A DNA stretch of 64,000 nt from Xanthomonas sp. SI (lineage in GTDB: Bacteria; Pseudomonadota; Gammaproteobacteria; Xanthomonadales; Xanthomonadaceae), in NCBI RefSeq assembly GCF_014236855.1, contig NZ_CP051261.1, positions 4,588,001-4,652,000 of the forward strand. The letters are read 5' to 3'. Positions within the stretch are counted from its first letter, which is position 1, and the number at the start of each line of letters is the position of its first letter. The notes beneath the pieces were generated by a model. The model was given only the letters and a program-made list of their open reading frames with translations, was not told the origin of the DNA and searched no databases. This document shows, piece after piece, positions 54,522-63,047 of the stretch. The translations under genes were made by a program, and so were the position numbers.

Positions 54522-55133
54522 TTAATCGTTATTAATACGGGCGACCAGGGGACCGCCACGCTTGCGCGGCCGCTTGCGCGGGCGCTCGTGGCCGGCGTTG
54601 TTGCCGGGCATCCACGCTTCCTGCGCCAGGGTCGGCATGGCGCGGATGCCGGGTCCGGCGATGCTCTGCGCCAACGGCGCCAGATGCCGCAGCGCACGCG
54701 CGTAGACGCCGCGCTTGAACAGCACCACATGCTCCACCGGATACCAGAAGTCGACCCAGCGCCAATGGTCGAATTCCGGGGTCTCGGTCAGCTCCAGGTT
54801 CAATTCGCTCTCGTCGCACTGCATGCGCAGCAGGAACCAGACCTGTTTCTGGCCGATGCACACCTGGCGTTCGTTGCGGCGGATGGCGCGGCTGGGCAGC
54901 CGATAGCGCAGCCAGCCAGGCGTCGCACCGAGCACTTCGACATGCTCGGGCAACAGCCCGGTCTCTTCACGCAACTCGCGGTACATGGCCTCGACCGGGG
55001 TCTCGTCGGTATTCATGCCGCCTTGCGGGAACTGCCAGCCATCCCGGCGCACGCGACGTGCCCAGAACACCTGACCGTCCGGCCGCATCAGCACGATGCC
55101 CACGTTCGGTCGATAACCGTCCGGATCGATCAC
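54522..55133 (-). CDS. rppH: RNA 5' pyrophosphohydrolase
   Basis: A 203-residue Nudix enzyme that removes pyrophosphate from mRNA 5' ends and starts RNase E decay. The N-terminus [20 protein letters not shown] is diagnostic and the Nudix box is [20 protein letters not shown] followed by TGL. The start is GTG, supported by AGGAG eight bases upstream and by the conserved start of the family; the open frame continues further upstream. The C-terminus is a basic extension ([12 protein letters not shown]), which could bind RNA. Divergent from the two tRNA genes. Confidence 0.96.
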   Translation of the reverse strand: MIDPDGYRPNVGIVLMRPDGQVFWARRVRRDGWQFPQGGMNTDETPVEAMYRELREETGLLPEHVEVLGATPGWLRYRLPSRAIRRNERQVCIGQKQVWFLLRMQCDESELNLELTETPEFDHWRWVDFWYPVEHVVLFKRGVYARALRHLAPLAQSIAGPGIRAMPTLAQEAWMPGNNAGHERPRKRPRKRGGPLVARINND

Positions 55134-55210
55134 GATGCGGACTCCTGAAAAATCTACTGGCTCCGACTCTGCCATGGCTGCGGCCGGCCCACAAGCGCGG
55201 CAAAAACCCG

Positions 55211-55239
55211 TTGACAGCCGCCCCATTTCCTATAAGAAT
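55211..55239 (+). promoter_or_regulatory. Promoter of the tRNA-Met/tRNA-Gln unit
   Basis: A consensus -35 TTGACA (55211-55216) is followed by TATAAGAAT. The best -10 alignments, TAAGAA or AAGAAT, give 16-17 base spacing. It ends 15 bases before the first tRNA. Confidence 0.75.
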
Positions 55240-55253
55240 TGGGGGTTCACCAA

Positions 55254-55330
55254 GGCTATGTAGCTCAGCCGGTTAGAGCACAGCACTCATAATGCTGGGG
55301 TCGGTGGTTCGAGTCCACCCATAGCCACCA
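55254..55330 (+). tRNA. tRNA-Met (anticodon CAT, elongator type)
   Basis: A 77-base cloverleaf with encoded CCA. The acceptor stem GGCTATG pairs with CATAGCC; the anticodon arm CAGCA CTCATAA TGCTG shows anticodon CAT; the T arm contains GGTTCGAGTCC. It is close to the E. coli elongator methionine tRNA and has a fully paired first acceptor position, which excludes the initiator type. tRNA-Ile2 (also CAT) is a less likely reading. Confidence 0.92.
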
Positions 55331-55374
55331 TGGTGTCCACGCGGCAAGCGTGCGATAATTGCGATCTGCGACAT

Positions 55375-55448
55375 TGCCCCGTCGCCAAGCGGTAAGGCAC
55401 CTGACTCTGACTCAGGCATCGGTGGTTCGAATCCATCCGGGGCAGCCA
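55375..55448 (+). tRNA. tRNA-Gln (anticodon CTG)
   Basis: A 74-base cloverleaf with encoded CCA. The acceptor stem TGCCCCG pairs with CGGGGCA, the D arm has GCCAAGCGGTAAGGC, the anticodon arm CCTGA CTCTGAC TCAGG gives anticodon CTG, and the T loop is GGTTCGAATCC. It follows tRNA-Met by 44 bases and is ended by a strong terminator. Confidence 0.95.
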
Positions 55449-55451
55449 AAC

Positions 55452-55490
55452 AAAAAAGAAAGGCCGATCTTTGATCGGCCTTTCTTTTTT
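55452..55490 (+). terminator. Rho-independent terminator of the tRNA operon
   Basis: AAAAAAGAAAGGCCGATC pairs with GATCGGCCTTTCTTTTTT around a two- to three-base loop, an 18-base-pair stem with a T-tract. It can work in both directions. Confidence 0.95.
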
Positions 55491-55507
55491 GTTTGGCGCG
55501 GGGGTTT

Positions 55508-55621
55508 GCGTAGGCGCGTTGCGCCTACGCCCCGCACCTTGCTGCGCAAGGTGCGGGCCCCAGCCCTTCCGCCCCCACATCCCCGCGCCTGTCGGCGCGC
55601 CCCCTTGGACTCCAAGGGGGC
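55508..55621 (+). other. Cluster of three tight hairpins in a gene-free region
   Basis: Three perfect hairpins with three-base loops occur in succession: GCGTAGGCGC-GTT-GCGCCTACGC (55508-55530), CCCGCACCTTGC-TGC-GCAAGGTGCGGG (55531-55557) and GCCCCCTTGG-ACT-CCAAGGGGGC (55599-55621), the last followed by TTTT as in a terminator. No protein-coding gene is supported between the tRNA terminator and the rpsI terminator. The minus-strand frame across this region reads through the tRNAs and is spurious. Confidence 0.65.
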
Positions 55622-55821
55622 TTTTCACCAGACGCCTTGATGCAGGTTGGAGGTAAATCCTTGACCTGCGGGCAGGCCGCGCTCGACTGCCGATGCTATT
55701 GAATGACGCATTGCCTTGGGCGCTGCAATCGGACGTGGGCGGTCCAAAGCCACCACCATCGTTTGGACCTGCCACCTCGATAGCGCTCACCCGCCAAGAC
55801 CAAACTAAAGCCCAAAACGAC

Positions 55822-55847
55822 AAAAGCCCGGCCGGAGCCGGGCTTTT
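55822..55847 (-). terminator. Rho-independent terminator of rplM-rpsI
   Basis: The stem AAAAGCCCGGC / GCCGGGCTTTT with a CGGA loop lies 48 bases beyond the rpsI stop. It reads as hairpin plus T-tract on the minus strand. Confidence 0.88.
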
Positions 55848-55895
55848 GCGTATTCCCAGGGGAATCCCGAAGGATTCCTCGCCAGGCGCGGTGGA

Positions 55896-56288
55896 TCAGC
55901 GCTTGGAGAACTGGGTCGCGCGACGGGCCTTGTGCAGACCGACCTTTTTACGCTCGACTTCGCGGGCGTCGCGGGTCATGAAACCGGCCTTGCGCAGCTC
56001 GGACTTCAGGGTTTCGTCGTACTCGACCAGCGCGCGGGCGATGCCCAGGCGGATCGCACCGGCCTGGCCGGTGGTGCCGCCGCCGGCGGCGGTGACGAAG
56101 ATGTCGAAGCTCTCGGTGTTCTTGGTCAGCTCCAGCGGCTGGCGCACGATCATGCGCGCGGTCTCACGGCCGAAGAACTCGTCCAGCGGACGGTTATTGA
56201 CGGTGATGTTGCCGGTGCCCTTGCGCAGGAACACGCGGGCAGTGGAGGACTTGCGGCGGCCGGTGCCGTAGTTTTGCGTGATAGCCAT
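55896..56288 (-). CDS. rpsI: 30S ribosomal protein S9
   Basis: The 130-residue S9 protein of the small subunit head. It has [40 protein letters not shown] and the conserved C-terminal tail [11 protein letters not shown] that reaches the P site. It follows rplM after two bases; the pair is a conserved operon. Confidence 0.99.
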   Translation of the reverse strand: MAITQNYGTGRRKSSTARVFLRKGTGNITVNNRPLDEFFGRETARMIVRQPLELTKNTESFDIFVTAAGGGTTGQAGAIRLGIARALVEYDETLKSELRKAGFMTRDAREVERKKVGLHKARRATQFSKR

Positions 56289-56290
56289 GA

Positions 56291-56719
56291 TTAGATATCC
56301 AGAACTTGCGGCTGCTGGGCGGTATGCGGATGCTCGGAGCCCTTGTAGACCTTGAGCTTGCGGTACATGGCGCGACCCAGCGGACCCTTCGGCAGCATGC
56401 CCTTGACCGCGATCTCGATGACGCGCTCGGGATGACGCTCCAGCGCCTGCGCCAAGGTCTCGGTCTTCAGGTTGCCGATGTAGCCGGTGAAGCGGTGGTA
56501 CTTCTTGTCGTTGAGCTTGTTGCCGGTGACCGTGATCTTCTCGGCGTTGATTACCACCAGGTAATCGCCGGTATCGACGTGCGGGGTATAGACCGGCTTG
56601 TGCTTGCCGCGCAGACGGCGGGCCAATTCGGTGGAAAGCCGGCCCAGCGTTTTGCCGGCGGCGTCGACGAGATACCAGTCGCGCTGGACGGTCTCGGACT
56701 TAGCGGTGAAGGTGCTCAT
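56291..56719 (-). CDS. rplM: 50S ribosomal protein L13
   Basis: A 142-residue early assembly protein of the large subunit. Conserved segments: [39 protein letters not shown], and the signature [20 protein letters not shown] followed by VYKG. The start is MSTFTAKS; a longer open frame upstream covers the promoter. First gene of rplM-rpsI, divergent from coq7. Confidence 0.99.
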   Translation of the reverse strand: MSTFTAKSETVQRDWYLVDAAGKTLGRLSTELARRLRGKHKPVYTPHVDTGDYLVVINAEKITVTGNKLNDKKYHRFTGYIGNLKTETLAQALERHPERVIEIAVKGMLPKGPLGRAMYRKLKVYKGSEHPHTAQQPQVLDI

Positions 56720-56934
56720 TAAGAAGACTCGGTTGGTCGGGCGGATTCCGGCAGCACGCTGCCTGAACTTTGCCACGCGTTGTGACTTGCAAAAACGCAA
56801 GAGGCGGAATTCTACGCGCCAGCAGCGGCACGCGCAAGTCCGCCCCTGCGCGGGACGCCAGCGCCGGCCGGCGCTTGGCATCGCGGCGACCCGGGGCGAA
56901 AATCGAATCCCCCACCGCTCCCAGGCCCCTCGCG

Positions 56935-57579
56935 ATGACGGCTCCCCGCCTGCATACCCCGCTCGACCGCGCCCTGGTCGAAGCCCAGCGCGCGCTGGAG
57001 ACGGTGTTCGGCAATCCGCCGGCGCAACGCCCCTACCCGGCCGCGGCCACCGCCGACGTGGTGCTCGCGCCGGACGAACGCCGCCACGCCGCCGGGCTGA
57101 TGCGCATCAACCATGTCGGCGAAGTCTGCGCGCAGGGCCTGTACTTCGGCCAGGCCGCGGTCGCGCGCGACCCGGCGACCCGCGCGCACCTGCTGGAGGC
57201 GGCGCAGGAAGAGACCGATCACCTGGCCTGGTGCGCGGCGCGGCTGCGCGAACTGGACAGCCGCCCGAGCCTGTTCAATCCGGTCTGGTACGCCGGCAGC
57301 TACGCGATCGGCACCCTGGCCGGGCTGCGCGGCGACGGCTGGAACCTGGGCTTTGTGGTGGAGACCGAACGCCAGGTCGAGGCGCATCTGGACGAGCACC
57401 TGCAGACCCTGCCGCCGGCCGACCTGCGCAGCCGCGACGTGCTGAAGGTGATGAAGGCCGACGAGGCGCGCCATGCCGAGCATGCCGAACAGGCCGGCGC
57501 TCGGCGCTTGCCGGCGCCGATTCCAAGCCTGATGGCCGCCGCCTCGCGGCTGATGAAAGCGGTCGCCTACCGGCTCTGA
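56935..57579 (+). CDS. coq7: Ubiquinone biosynthesis hydroxylase Coq7
   Basis: A 214-residue diiron monooxygenase that hydroxylates the C6 position of the quinone ring (demethoxyubiquinol), replacing UbiF in this lineage. Iron ligands are seen in [47 protein letters not shown] and [15 protein letters not shown]. The ATG of [10 protein letters not shown] gives the usual length. Divergent from rplM with 215 bases between the starts. Confidence 0.97.
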   Translation: MTAPRLHTPLDRALVEAQRALETVFGNPPAQRPYPAAATADVVLAPDERRHAAGLMRINHVGEVCAQGLYFGQAAVARDPATRAHLLEAAQEETDHLAWCAARLRELDSRPSLFNPVWYAGSYAIGTLAGLRGDGWNLGFVVETERQVEAHLDEHLQTLPPADLRSRDVLKVMKADEARHAEHAEQAGARRLPAPIPSLMAAASRLMKAVAYRL

Positions 57580-57742
57580 GCACGGCGCGACAGGCATGCC
57601 GCGAACGGTCGTGCTGGCATTGCCGGCGCATTCGGGTTAAAGTGAACGAAAGCTGACTGATTCCACGTCGGCTTGCCCTGTTCCAGCGACCGGCGGTTCC
57701 ATCCCGGCATCGCCTTCATCCGCTGCACCACTGCGCCGAGCC

Positions 57743-58285
57743 ATGCCGCTTGCGCGCGCTTTACCGACCGACATGCCCGCACGCTCCACCCACATCGCTT
57801 CGCCACGGACCCGCTGGCTCTCGCGCCTGCTGTTCGCCAGCCTGTTCGCGCTCGGTGGCGGCGCGTTGCTGTACCACCTGCTCGGCGACTATCGCCACGC
57901 CAGCGCGATCCTGTCCGACCACTCGGTGGCCACGGTGCCGGTGATCGCCGACGGCGCCTTCGGCGTGCATGCCGAGCCGCTGGTGCATTACCGCTTCCAC
58001 TATGTGTTCGAGAGCAAGGGCCGGCTGCACCGCGGCACGTTCGAGGCCAGCGGCGCCGAGGCCGCGCCGCTGCTGCTCGACGGCGCCACGGTGGAGATCG
58101 CCTACGCCAATGCCGACCCGTCGCGCTTCGGCCGCCTCGACCAGTTGCAGCACGCCGGCAACCTCGGCGGCGTGCTGACCCGCCTGGCGATCGCGCTGTC
58201 GATCGTCGCACTGCTGGCCGCAGCCGCACACCAGGTACTGATCGGACGCGTGCTCGGCACGCGGCGCCGTCCCGCCGTGGCCTGA
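57743..58285 (+). CDS. DUF3592-like membrane protein
   Basis: A 180-residue protein with an N-terminal membrane helix (LSRLLFASLFALGGGALLYH). An extracytoplasmic beta domain follows (VHYRFHYVFESKGRLHRGTF, GATVEIAYANADPSRFG), and a second helix lies near the C-terminus (LAIALSIVALLAAAAHQVL). The middle part resembles DUF3592. A start ten codons later (MPARSTHI) is equally possible; neither has a clear ribosome-binding site. Function unknown. Confidence 0.72.
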   Translation: MPLARALPTDMPARSTHIASPRTRWLSRLLFASLFALGGGALLYHLLGDYRHASAILSDHSVATVPVIADGAFGVHAEPLVHYRFHYVFESKGRLHRGTFEASGAEAAPLLLDGATVEIAYANADPSRFGRLDQLQHAGNLGGVLTRLAIALSIVALLAAAAHQVLIGRVLGTRRRPAVA

Positions 58286-58368
58286 CCACGCGCGCTGCGC
58301 AGGCGCAACTGCGCCACACCACGCATTACCCCACTGGCTTGCTTCTCAGGCTGCGAACCCGGCAGCGC

Positions 58369-58686
58369 TCAGGACTGGACCAGCTTCAGGCCGATCACGC
58401 CGGCCACGATCAGGCCGATGCAGGCCAGCCGCGCCGGCGAGGCGCTGTCGCCGAACAGCGCGATGCCCAGCGCTGCAGTGCCCAACGCACCGATCCCGGT
58501 CCAGATCGCATACGCCGTGCCCAGCGGAATGTGCTTCAGCGCCTGGGTCAGCAGCCACAGGCTGATGCCGGCGCCGGCCAGCGTGCCCAGCGTCGGCCAC
58601 AGCCGGGTGAAGCCTTCGCTGTACTTGAGGCCGAGCGCGAAGCCGATTTCGAACAGGCCGGCGAGCAGCAGGTAGATCCATGGCAT
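58369..58686 (-). CDS. sugE: SMR-family guanidinium exporter (Gdx/SugE type)
   Basis: A 105-residue four-helix small multidrug-resistance protein. Gdx-type features are PWIYLLLAGLFEIGFALGLK with the essential Glu, LKYSEGFTRL, and GTAYAIWTGIGALGTAALGI. Qac-type SMRs differ at these sites. Gdx exports guanidinium in exchange for protons. The ATG of MPWIYLLL has GGAG seven bases upstream, inside a small hairpin that may be part of a guanidine-II riboswitch. Downstream of speD on the same strand. Confidence 0.92.
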   Translation of the reverse strand: MPWIYLLLAGLFEIGFALGLKYSEGFTRLWPTLGTLAGAGISLWLLTQALKHIPLGTAYAIWTGIGALGTAALGIALFGDSASPARLACIGLIVAGVIGLKLVQS

Positions 58687-58690
58687 TGTC

Positions 58691-58752
58691 TGTCTCCGTA
58701 GACAAATAAAAACAAAAACGGCCCGATGTCTGCACATCGGGCCGCCGTCGGC
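58691..58752 (-). promoter_or_regulatory. Candidate guanidine-II (mini-ykkC) riboswitch before sugE
   Basis: Reading the minus strand, two hairpins each close an ACGG loop: GCCG-ACGG-CGGC (58741-58752) and TGTCT-ACGG-AGACA (58691-58704). Paired hairpins with ACGR loops are the definition of the guanidine-II class, which is known to control Gdx exporters. The second hairpin contains the Shine-Dalgarno GGAG. A Rho-independent terminator occupies the linker and shares three bases (GGC) with the first hairpin, so the two could exclude each other. The stems are short and the call rests on context. Confidence 0.55.
58711..58743 (-). terminator. Terminator between speD and sugE
   Basis: The stem GGCCCGATGT / ACATCGGGCC with loop GCAG is followed by GTTTTTGTTTTT on the minus strand. 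It ends speD transcripts and lies in the leader of sugE. Confidence 0.9.
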
Positions 58753-58805
58753 AGGGGTCGCAGCGCAAACGCCGCGTGGCGGGCCGTCCCGCCGAATGTG
58801 ACGTG

Positions 58806-59600
58806 CTACTCGGCCAGATTGCGACCGTGGAACAGTTCCTCGATCTCGCGCTTGAGCAGCGCCTCGATCCGCATGCGCTCCTTGAACGAGAGATTCTTGG
58901 CCTTTTCCTCGAACAGGTACTGGTCCAGATCGAAGTCCTTCAGGTGCATCTTGGTGTGGAAGATGTTCTCCTGATAGACGTTGACGTCGAACATCTCGTA
59001 GCGCGCCTTGATGTTCTTGGCCAGGAAGTTCTGGATCGAATTGATCTTGTGGTCGATGTAGTGCTTCTTGCCCTTCACGTCGCGGGTGAAGCCACGGATG
59101 CGGTAATCCATGATCACGATGTCCGATTCCAGCCGCTCGATCAGGTAATTGAGCGCCTTCAGCGGCGAGATCACCCCGCAGGTGGCGACGTCGATGTCGG
59201 CGCGGAAGGTAGCGATACCGTGCTGCGGATGGGTTTCCGGGTAGGTATGGACGGTGATGTGGCTCTTGTCCATGTGCGCGACCACCGCGTCGGAGATGAT
59301 CTCCTTGCCGGCCAGCTTCTTGTCGATCACCGGCTCTTCGGAGATCAGGATGGTCACCGAGGCGCCCTGCGGATCGTAGTCCTGGCGCGCGATGTTGAGG
59401 ATGTTGGCGCCGATGATCTCGGCCACATCGGTGAGGATCTCGGTCAGTCGGTCGGCGTCGTACTGCTCGTCGATGTACTCGATGTAGCGCTGGCGCTCCT
59501 CTTCGGACACCGCGTAGCAGACGTCGTAGATGTTGAAGCTCAACGCCTTGGTGAGGTTGTTGAAACCTTGCAGCCTCAGGCGAGGCAACGGCTTGACCAC
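58806..59600 (-). CDS. speD: S-adenosylmethionine decarboxylase proenzyme
   Basis: Makes decarboxylated AdoMet for spermidine synthesis. The 264-residue proenzyme aligns end to end with E. coli Spe[41 protein letters not shown] and [14 protein letters not shown]. Self-cleavage before the Ser of [15 protein letters not shown] yields the pyruvoyl group. The start is GTG with GAGG upstream and gives exactly the family length; fifteen further codons upstream are unlikely. Divergent from clp. Confidence 0.97.
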   Translation of the reverse strand: MVKPLPRLRLQGFNNLTKALSFNIYDVCYAVSEEERQRYIEYIDEQYDADRLTEILTDVAEIIGANILNIARQDYDPQGASVTILISEEPVIDKKLAGKEIISDAVVAHMDKSHITVHTYPETHPQHGIATFRADIDVATCGVISPLKALNYLIERLESDIVIMDYRIRGFTRDVKGKKHYIDHKINSIQNFLAKNIKARYEMFDVNVYQENIFHTKMHLKDFDLDQYLFEEKAKNLSFKERMRIEALLKREIEELFHGRNLAE

Positions 59601-59722
59601 GGGCGTGAATCCTCTAAAAGATGGATGGGGTAGAAAGGGCAGCAATTATGGGCCAAACGCGCCCGTAGCGAAACGTGGGGTCTGGCGCTCGTTTGCCGCA
59701 GACAACGCGTCCCGTTAAGCTT

Positions 59723-59759
59723 CGGGACTCACGTAGTAGCGAAGCCGCCATGAGTCCCG
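59723..59759 (+). promoter_or_regulatory. Inverted repeat enclosing the clp start codon
   Basis: CGGGACTCA (59723-59731) and TGAGTCCCG (59751-59759) form a perfect nine-base-pair stem with a 19-base loop. The second arm begins at the U of the clp AUG, so the initiation site would be partly paired in the mRNA, or the DNA palindrome could be an operator. No strong Shine-Dalgarno sequence is seen. Confidence 0.6.
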
Positions 59760-60439
59760 GAAACACCTCCACTGCAACACCTGTGCGCATCGCTCCAAGT
59801 CCTCTGACGTTGGACACCGCCACCATCGACCGCTTCCTGGCCCACAGCCATCGGCGTCGCTATCCGGCGCGGACGGACGTGTTCAGGCCCGGCGATCCGG
59901 CCGGCACCCTGTACTACGTCGTCAGCGGCTCGGTCAGCATCATCGCCGAGGAAGATGACGACCGCGAGCTGGTGCTGGGCTATTTCGGCAGCGGCGAGTT
60001 CGTCGGCGAGATGGGCCTGTTCATCGAATCGGACCAGCGCGAAGTGATCCTGCGCACCCGCACCCCGTGCGAACTGGCCGAGATCAGCTACGAACGCCTG
60101 CACCAGCTGTTCCTGGGCTCGCTGTCGGCGGATGCGCCGCGGGTGCTGTACGCGATCGGCGTGCAGCTGTCCAAGCGCCTGCTCGACACCTCGCGCAAGG
60201 CCAGCCGCCTGGCGTTCCTGGACGTCACCGACCGCATCGTGCGCACCCTGCACGACCTGGCGCAGGAGCCGGAGGCGATGAGCCACCCGCAGGGCATGCA
60301 GCTGCGCGTGTCGCGGCAGGAGCTGGCGCGGCTGGTCGGCTGCTCGCGCGAGATGGCCGGGCGGGTGCTGAAGAAGCTGCAGGTCGACGGCATCCTGCAC
60401 GCCCGTGGCAAGACCGTGGTGCTGTACGGCGCGCGCTGA
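59750..60439 (+). CDS. clp: Crp-like global regulator Clp
   Basis: A 229-residue CRP/FNR protein. The sensing domain includes FLAHSHRRRYPARTDVFRPG and YFGSGEFVGEMGLFIESDQR; the helix-turn-helix is LRVSRQELARLVGCSREMAG followed by RVLKKLQ. In Xanthomonas, Clp activates virulence and xanthan genes and is inhibited by c-di-GMP rather than activated by cAMP. The start at MSPGNTSTAT agrees with the known protein; the frame is open upstream. Placed next to speD and trpC as in other xanthomonads. Confidence 0.97.
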   Translation: MSPGNTSTATPVRIAPSPLTLDTATIDRFLAHSHRRRYPARTDVFRPGDPAGTLYYVVSGSVSIIAEEDDDRELVLGYFGSGEFVGEMGLFIESDQREVILRTRTPCELAEISYERLHQLFLGSLSADAPRVLYAIGVQLSKRLLDTSRKASRLAFLDVTDRIVRTLHDLAQEPEAMSHPQGMQLRVSRQELARLVGCSREMAGRVLKKLQVDGILHARGKTVVLYGAR

Positions 60440-60487
60440 GCGCAAGGCCGCGACCGCGCGCCGCGCTAGCGGCGGCGGTCCACCGCG

Positions 60488-61249
60488 ATGGTTCTGAGCG
60501 AGACGTTCTATTGGTTCGTGCTGGTCGGCCTGGCTGCGCAGCTGGTCGATGGTGCGCTGGGCATGGCCTTCGGCCTGGTGTCCTCGTCCGTGCTGCTGAG
60601 CATGGGTCTGCCGCCGGCGGCGGTCAGCGCCAGCGTGCATAGCGCCGAAGTGTTCACCACCGGCGCCTCGGGCCTGTCGCATCTGGCGCTGGGCAATGTC
60701 GACAAGCGCCTGTTCCTGCGCCTGGCGCTGCCGGGCATGGCCGGCGGCATCCTCGGCGCCTACGTGCTGACCCAACTGCCGGGCGATATGATCCGCCCGC
60801 TCGTGCATCTGTATCTGCTCGGCCTGGCGGTGCTGATCCTGTTGCGCGCCGCCGGCCGCGCGCTGCCGCGGCAGCAGGTGCAGCGGGTGCCGCTGCTGGG
60901 CTTCGTCGCCGGCCTGCTCGACGCCAGCGGTGGCGGCGGCTGGGGGCCGGTGGCGACCTCGACCCTGCTGGCGCGCGGCGGCCAGGCGCGCACCACGATC
61001 GGCACGGTCAACGCCGCCGAATTCCTGGTGACGCTGTCGATCTCACTGACTTTCCTGCTGACGATGGGCATCCAGCACCTGGACATCGTGCTCGGACTGC
61101 TGGTCGGGGGCATGCTGGCCGCGCCGCTGGCGGCGCTACTGGTCAAGCGGGTGCGCGAACGCTGGGTGCTGGTGGCGGTGGGCCTGCTGGTGCTCGGGAT
61201 CAGCCTGTACCAGATCGGCAGCACGCTGCATCGCTGGTGGTGGGCTTAG
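60488..61249 (+). CDS. TSUP-family (TauE/SafE-like) permease
   Basis: A 253-residue membrane protein with eight or so helices. The two TauE/SafE half-repeats are recognisable: AAQLVDGALGMAFGLVSSSV and LLGFVAGLLDASGGGGWGPV. Members export or import sulfite, sulfoacetate or related organosulfur anions. Substrate not known here. It follows clp by 48 bases on the same strand and may be co-transcribed. Confidence 0.92.
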   Translation: MVLSETFYWFVLVGLAAQLVDGALGMAFGLVSSSVLLSMGLPPAAVSASVHSAEVFTTGASGLSHLALGNVDKRLFLRLALPGMAGGILGAYVLTQLPGDMIRPLVHLYLLGLAVLILLRAAGRALPRQQVQRVPLLGFVAGLLDASGGGGWGPVATSTLLARGGQARTTIGTVNAAEFLVTLSISLTFLLTMGIQHLDIVLGLLVGGMLAAPLAALLVKRVRERWVLVAVGLLVLGISLYQIGSTLHRWWWA

Positions 61250-61281
61250 GCCTGCCGACGCGCTCGTGCTGGGGATAAGCC

Positions 61282-62022
61282 TTAGTTCCGCGGCGCGGCC
61301 AATCCGGTCGCCGCGTCGCCGGCGCGGTCGCGGCAACCCCAGTTCAGGATCGGCGTGCCGGAGGGCAGTTCGCGGCGGAAGCGGGCCACGGCCGAGGCTT
61401 TCGGATTGACCACCACCGGCACCGCGGCGGCGTGCAGCAGCGGCAGGTCGGCGGTGCTGTCGGAGTAGGCGGTGGCGATCTCGCCGTAGCCCAGCTCGCG
61501 CAGCATGCGCATCTTCTCTTCGTTGTGGCAGTGGCGGGTGGCGGTGACCGCACCCAGCCGCGGGCCGATCAGGCTGCCGACCACCGGCACGTCCTGGTGG
61601 GCGACGAAGCCGAGAATGGCGCGCGCCAGTTCCGGCGGCGCGCCGGTGGCGACCACCACCCGGTCGCCGGCGGCGCGGTGCCGGGCGAACACCTCCAGCG
61701 CGTGCGGCAGCAGGCGCTGGCGGATCCGCGCCTCGTGCTGCAGCACGTACTGGTCGATCACCCGGTTGAACTCGCGGGCGCGGTGCAGGCCGAAGCTGGC
61801 GATCCACACGTAGCCGGAAATGCCGGTGCGCCGGGTCGGCAGCATCGCCACCAGCGGCCCCAGCAGCGGCGTGGCCAGCAGCGCGGCGGCCAGGCGCACG
61901 GGATTGCGCCGGATCAACCAGGCGAACAAATGGCTGCCCGAGTCGCCGTCGTACAGCGTGTGGTCGAAATCGAACACCACCAGCGGCGCATCGGCGCGCG
62001 GCGCGGGATAGGCTCCGCTCAT
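61282..62022 (-). CDS. HAD-IB family phosphatase (PgpC/SerB-like)
   Basis: A 246-residue haloacid-dehalogenase hydrolase. Motif I is [15 protein letters not shown] (nucleophile Asp18, acid Asp20), motif II lies in [17 protein letters not shown], the motif III Lys is in [10 protein letters not shown], and motif IV is [14 protein letters not shown] hydrophobic cap segment ([20 protein letters not shown]) resembles that of PgpC, a phosphatidylglycerophosphate phosphatase. SerB-type substrates are also possible. It overlaps the trpC stop by four bases (ATGA) and is co-translated with it. Confidence 0.85.
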   Translation of the reverse strand: MSGAYPAPRADAPLVVFDFDHTLYDGDSGSHLFAWLIRRNPVRLAAALLATPLLGPLVAMLPTRRTGISGYVWIASFGLHRAREFNRVIDQYVLQHEARIRQRLLPHALEVFARHRAAGDRVVVATGAPPELARAILGFVAHQDVPVVGSLIGPRLGAVTATRHCHNEEKMRMLRELGYGEIATAYSDSTADLPLLHAAAVPVVVNPKASAVARFRRELPSGTPILNWGCRDRAGDAATGLAAPRN

Positions 62023-62816
62023 GGTTCGAAGAACAGCTGGCGCAGCGCCTCGCCGGGTTCCTCGGCGCGCATGAAGGCTTCGCCGACCAGGAACGCGTGC
62101 ACGCCGGCCGCGCGCATCGTCGCCACGTCGGCCGGGCCGAGGATGCCGCTCTCGGTGACCAGCAGGCGATCGCGCGGCACCGCGTCCTGCATCGTCAGCG
62201 TGGTCTGCAGCGACACCTCGAAGGTGCGCAGGTTGCGGTTGTTGATGCCGATCAGCGGCACCGGCACCTGGATCGCGCGTTCCAGCTCGTCGATGTCGTG
62301 CACTTCGACCAGCACGTCCATGCCCAGCTGCAGCGCCAGCGCCGACAGTTCGGCCAGCTGCAGATCGTCCAGCGCAGAGACGATCAGCAGGATGCAGTCG
62401 GCGCCGAGCACGCGCGCCTCGTACACCTGGTACGGGTCGATGATGAAGTCCTTGCGCAGCACCGGCAGCGTGCACGCCTCGCGCGCCTGCTGCAGGTAGC
62501 GGTCGTGACCCTGGAAGAAGTCCTCGTCGGTCAGCACCGACAGGCAGGCGGCGCCGCCGAATTCGTAGCTGACCGCGATGTCGGCCGGATGGAAGTCGGC
62601 GCGGATCACGCCCTTGGACGGGCTGGCCTTCTTGACCTCGGCGATCACCGCCGGATCGCCGGCGGCGATCGCGGCCTGCAGCGCACGCGCGAAACCGCGC
62701 ACCGGTGGCGCCGTCTCGGCGCGCGCCATCAGCTCGGACAGCGGCACGCGCGCGCTGCGCGCGGCGATCTCTTCGGCCTTGCGGGCGAGAATGGTGCGGA
62801 GGATGTCGCTGCTCAT
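62019..62816 (-). CDS. trpC: Indole-3-glycerol phosphate synthase
   Basis: Closes the indole ring in tryptophan synthesis. The 265-residue TIM barrel has [20 protein letters not shown], the catalytic block [40 protein letters not shown], and [19 protein letters not shown]. It is a stand-alone TrpC, not fused to TrpF. The start is the ATG of MSSDIL. The trpG and trpD genes that usually precede it are not in the 1.1 kb to its right and may lie beyond the window. Confidence 0.98.
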   Translation of the reverse strand: MSSDILRTILARKAEEIAARSARVPLSELMARAETAPPVRGFARALQAAIAAGDPAVIAEVKKASPSKGVIRADFHPADIAVSYEFGGAACLSVLTDEDFFQGHDRYLQQAREACTLPVLRKDFIIDPYQVYEARVLGADCILLIVSALDDLQLAELSALALQLGMDVLVEVHDIDELERAIQVPVPLIGINNRNLRTFEVSLQTTLTMQDAVPRDRLLVTESGILGPADVATMRAAGVHAFLVGEAFMRAEEPGEALRQLFFEP

Positions 62817-62869
62817 AGGGCTTGGATCCTGGGGGACGGGCATTATCGGTCAAGACGGTGAAGGCCGGG

Positions 62870-62900
62870 GTCATGCGGCCGGACTGGGGATTCGGGATAC
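62870..62900. repeat. Short GGGATT-type repeat remnant upstream of trpC
   Basis: GACTGGGGATTCGGGATACG, a single short copy of the dispersed family, in the 231-base spacer between trpC and the acidic hypothetical gene. The rest of that spacer shows nothing recognisable. Confidence 0.55.
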
Positions 62901-63047
62901 GGTCAGCCGCATGGACGTCGGTTTTTTGGGGCCGGCAGGCGCGAGCGGACGATTGCCGCGCGTATCTATGTGCCTCTCCCGCGCCGGTTCGGTTGTGGCG
63001 CCGCCTGCTGCCGCGGCACCGCGGCGACAGCCGCGCGACCTGTGGCG

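Noticed and set aside
55287..55823. A 178-residue minus-strand frame across the tRNA genes
   Set aside because: It reads through tRNA-Gln, the terminator and hairpins, and its composition is not protein-like.
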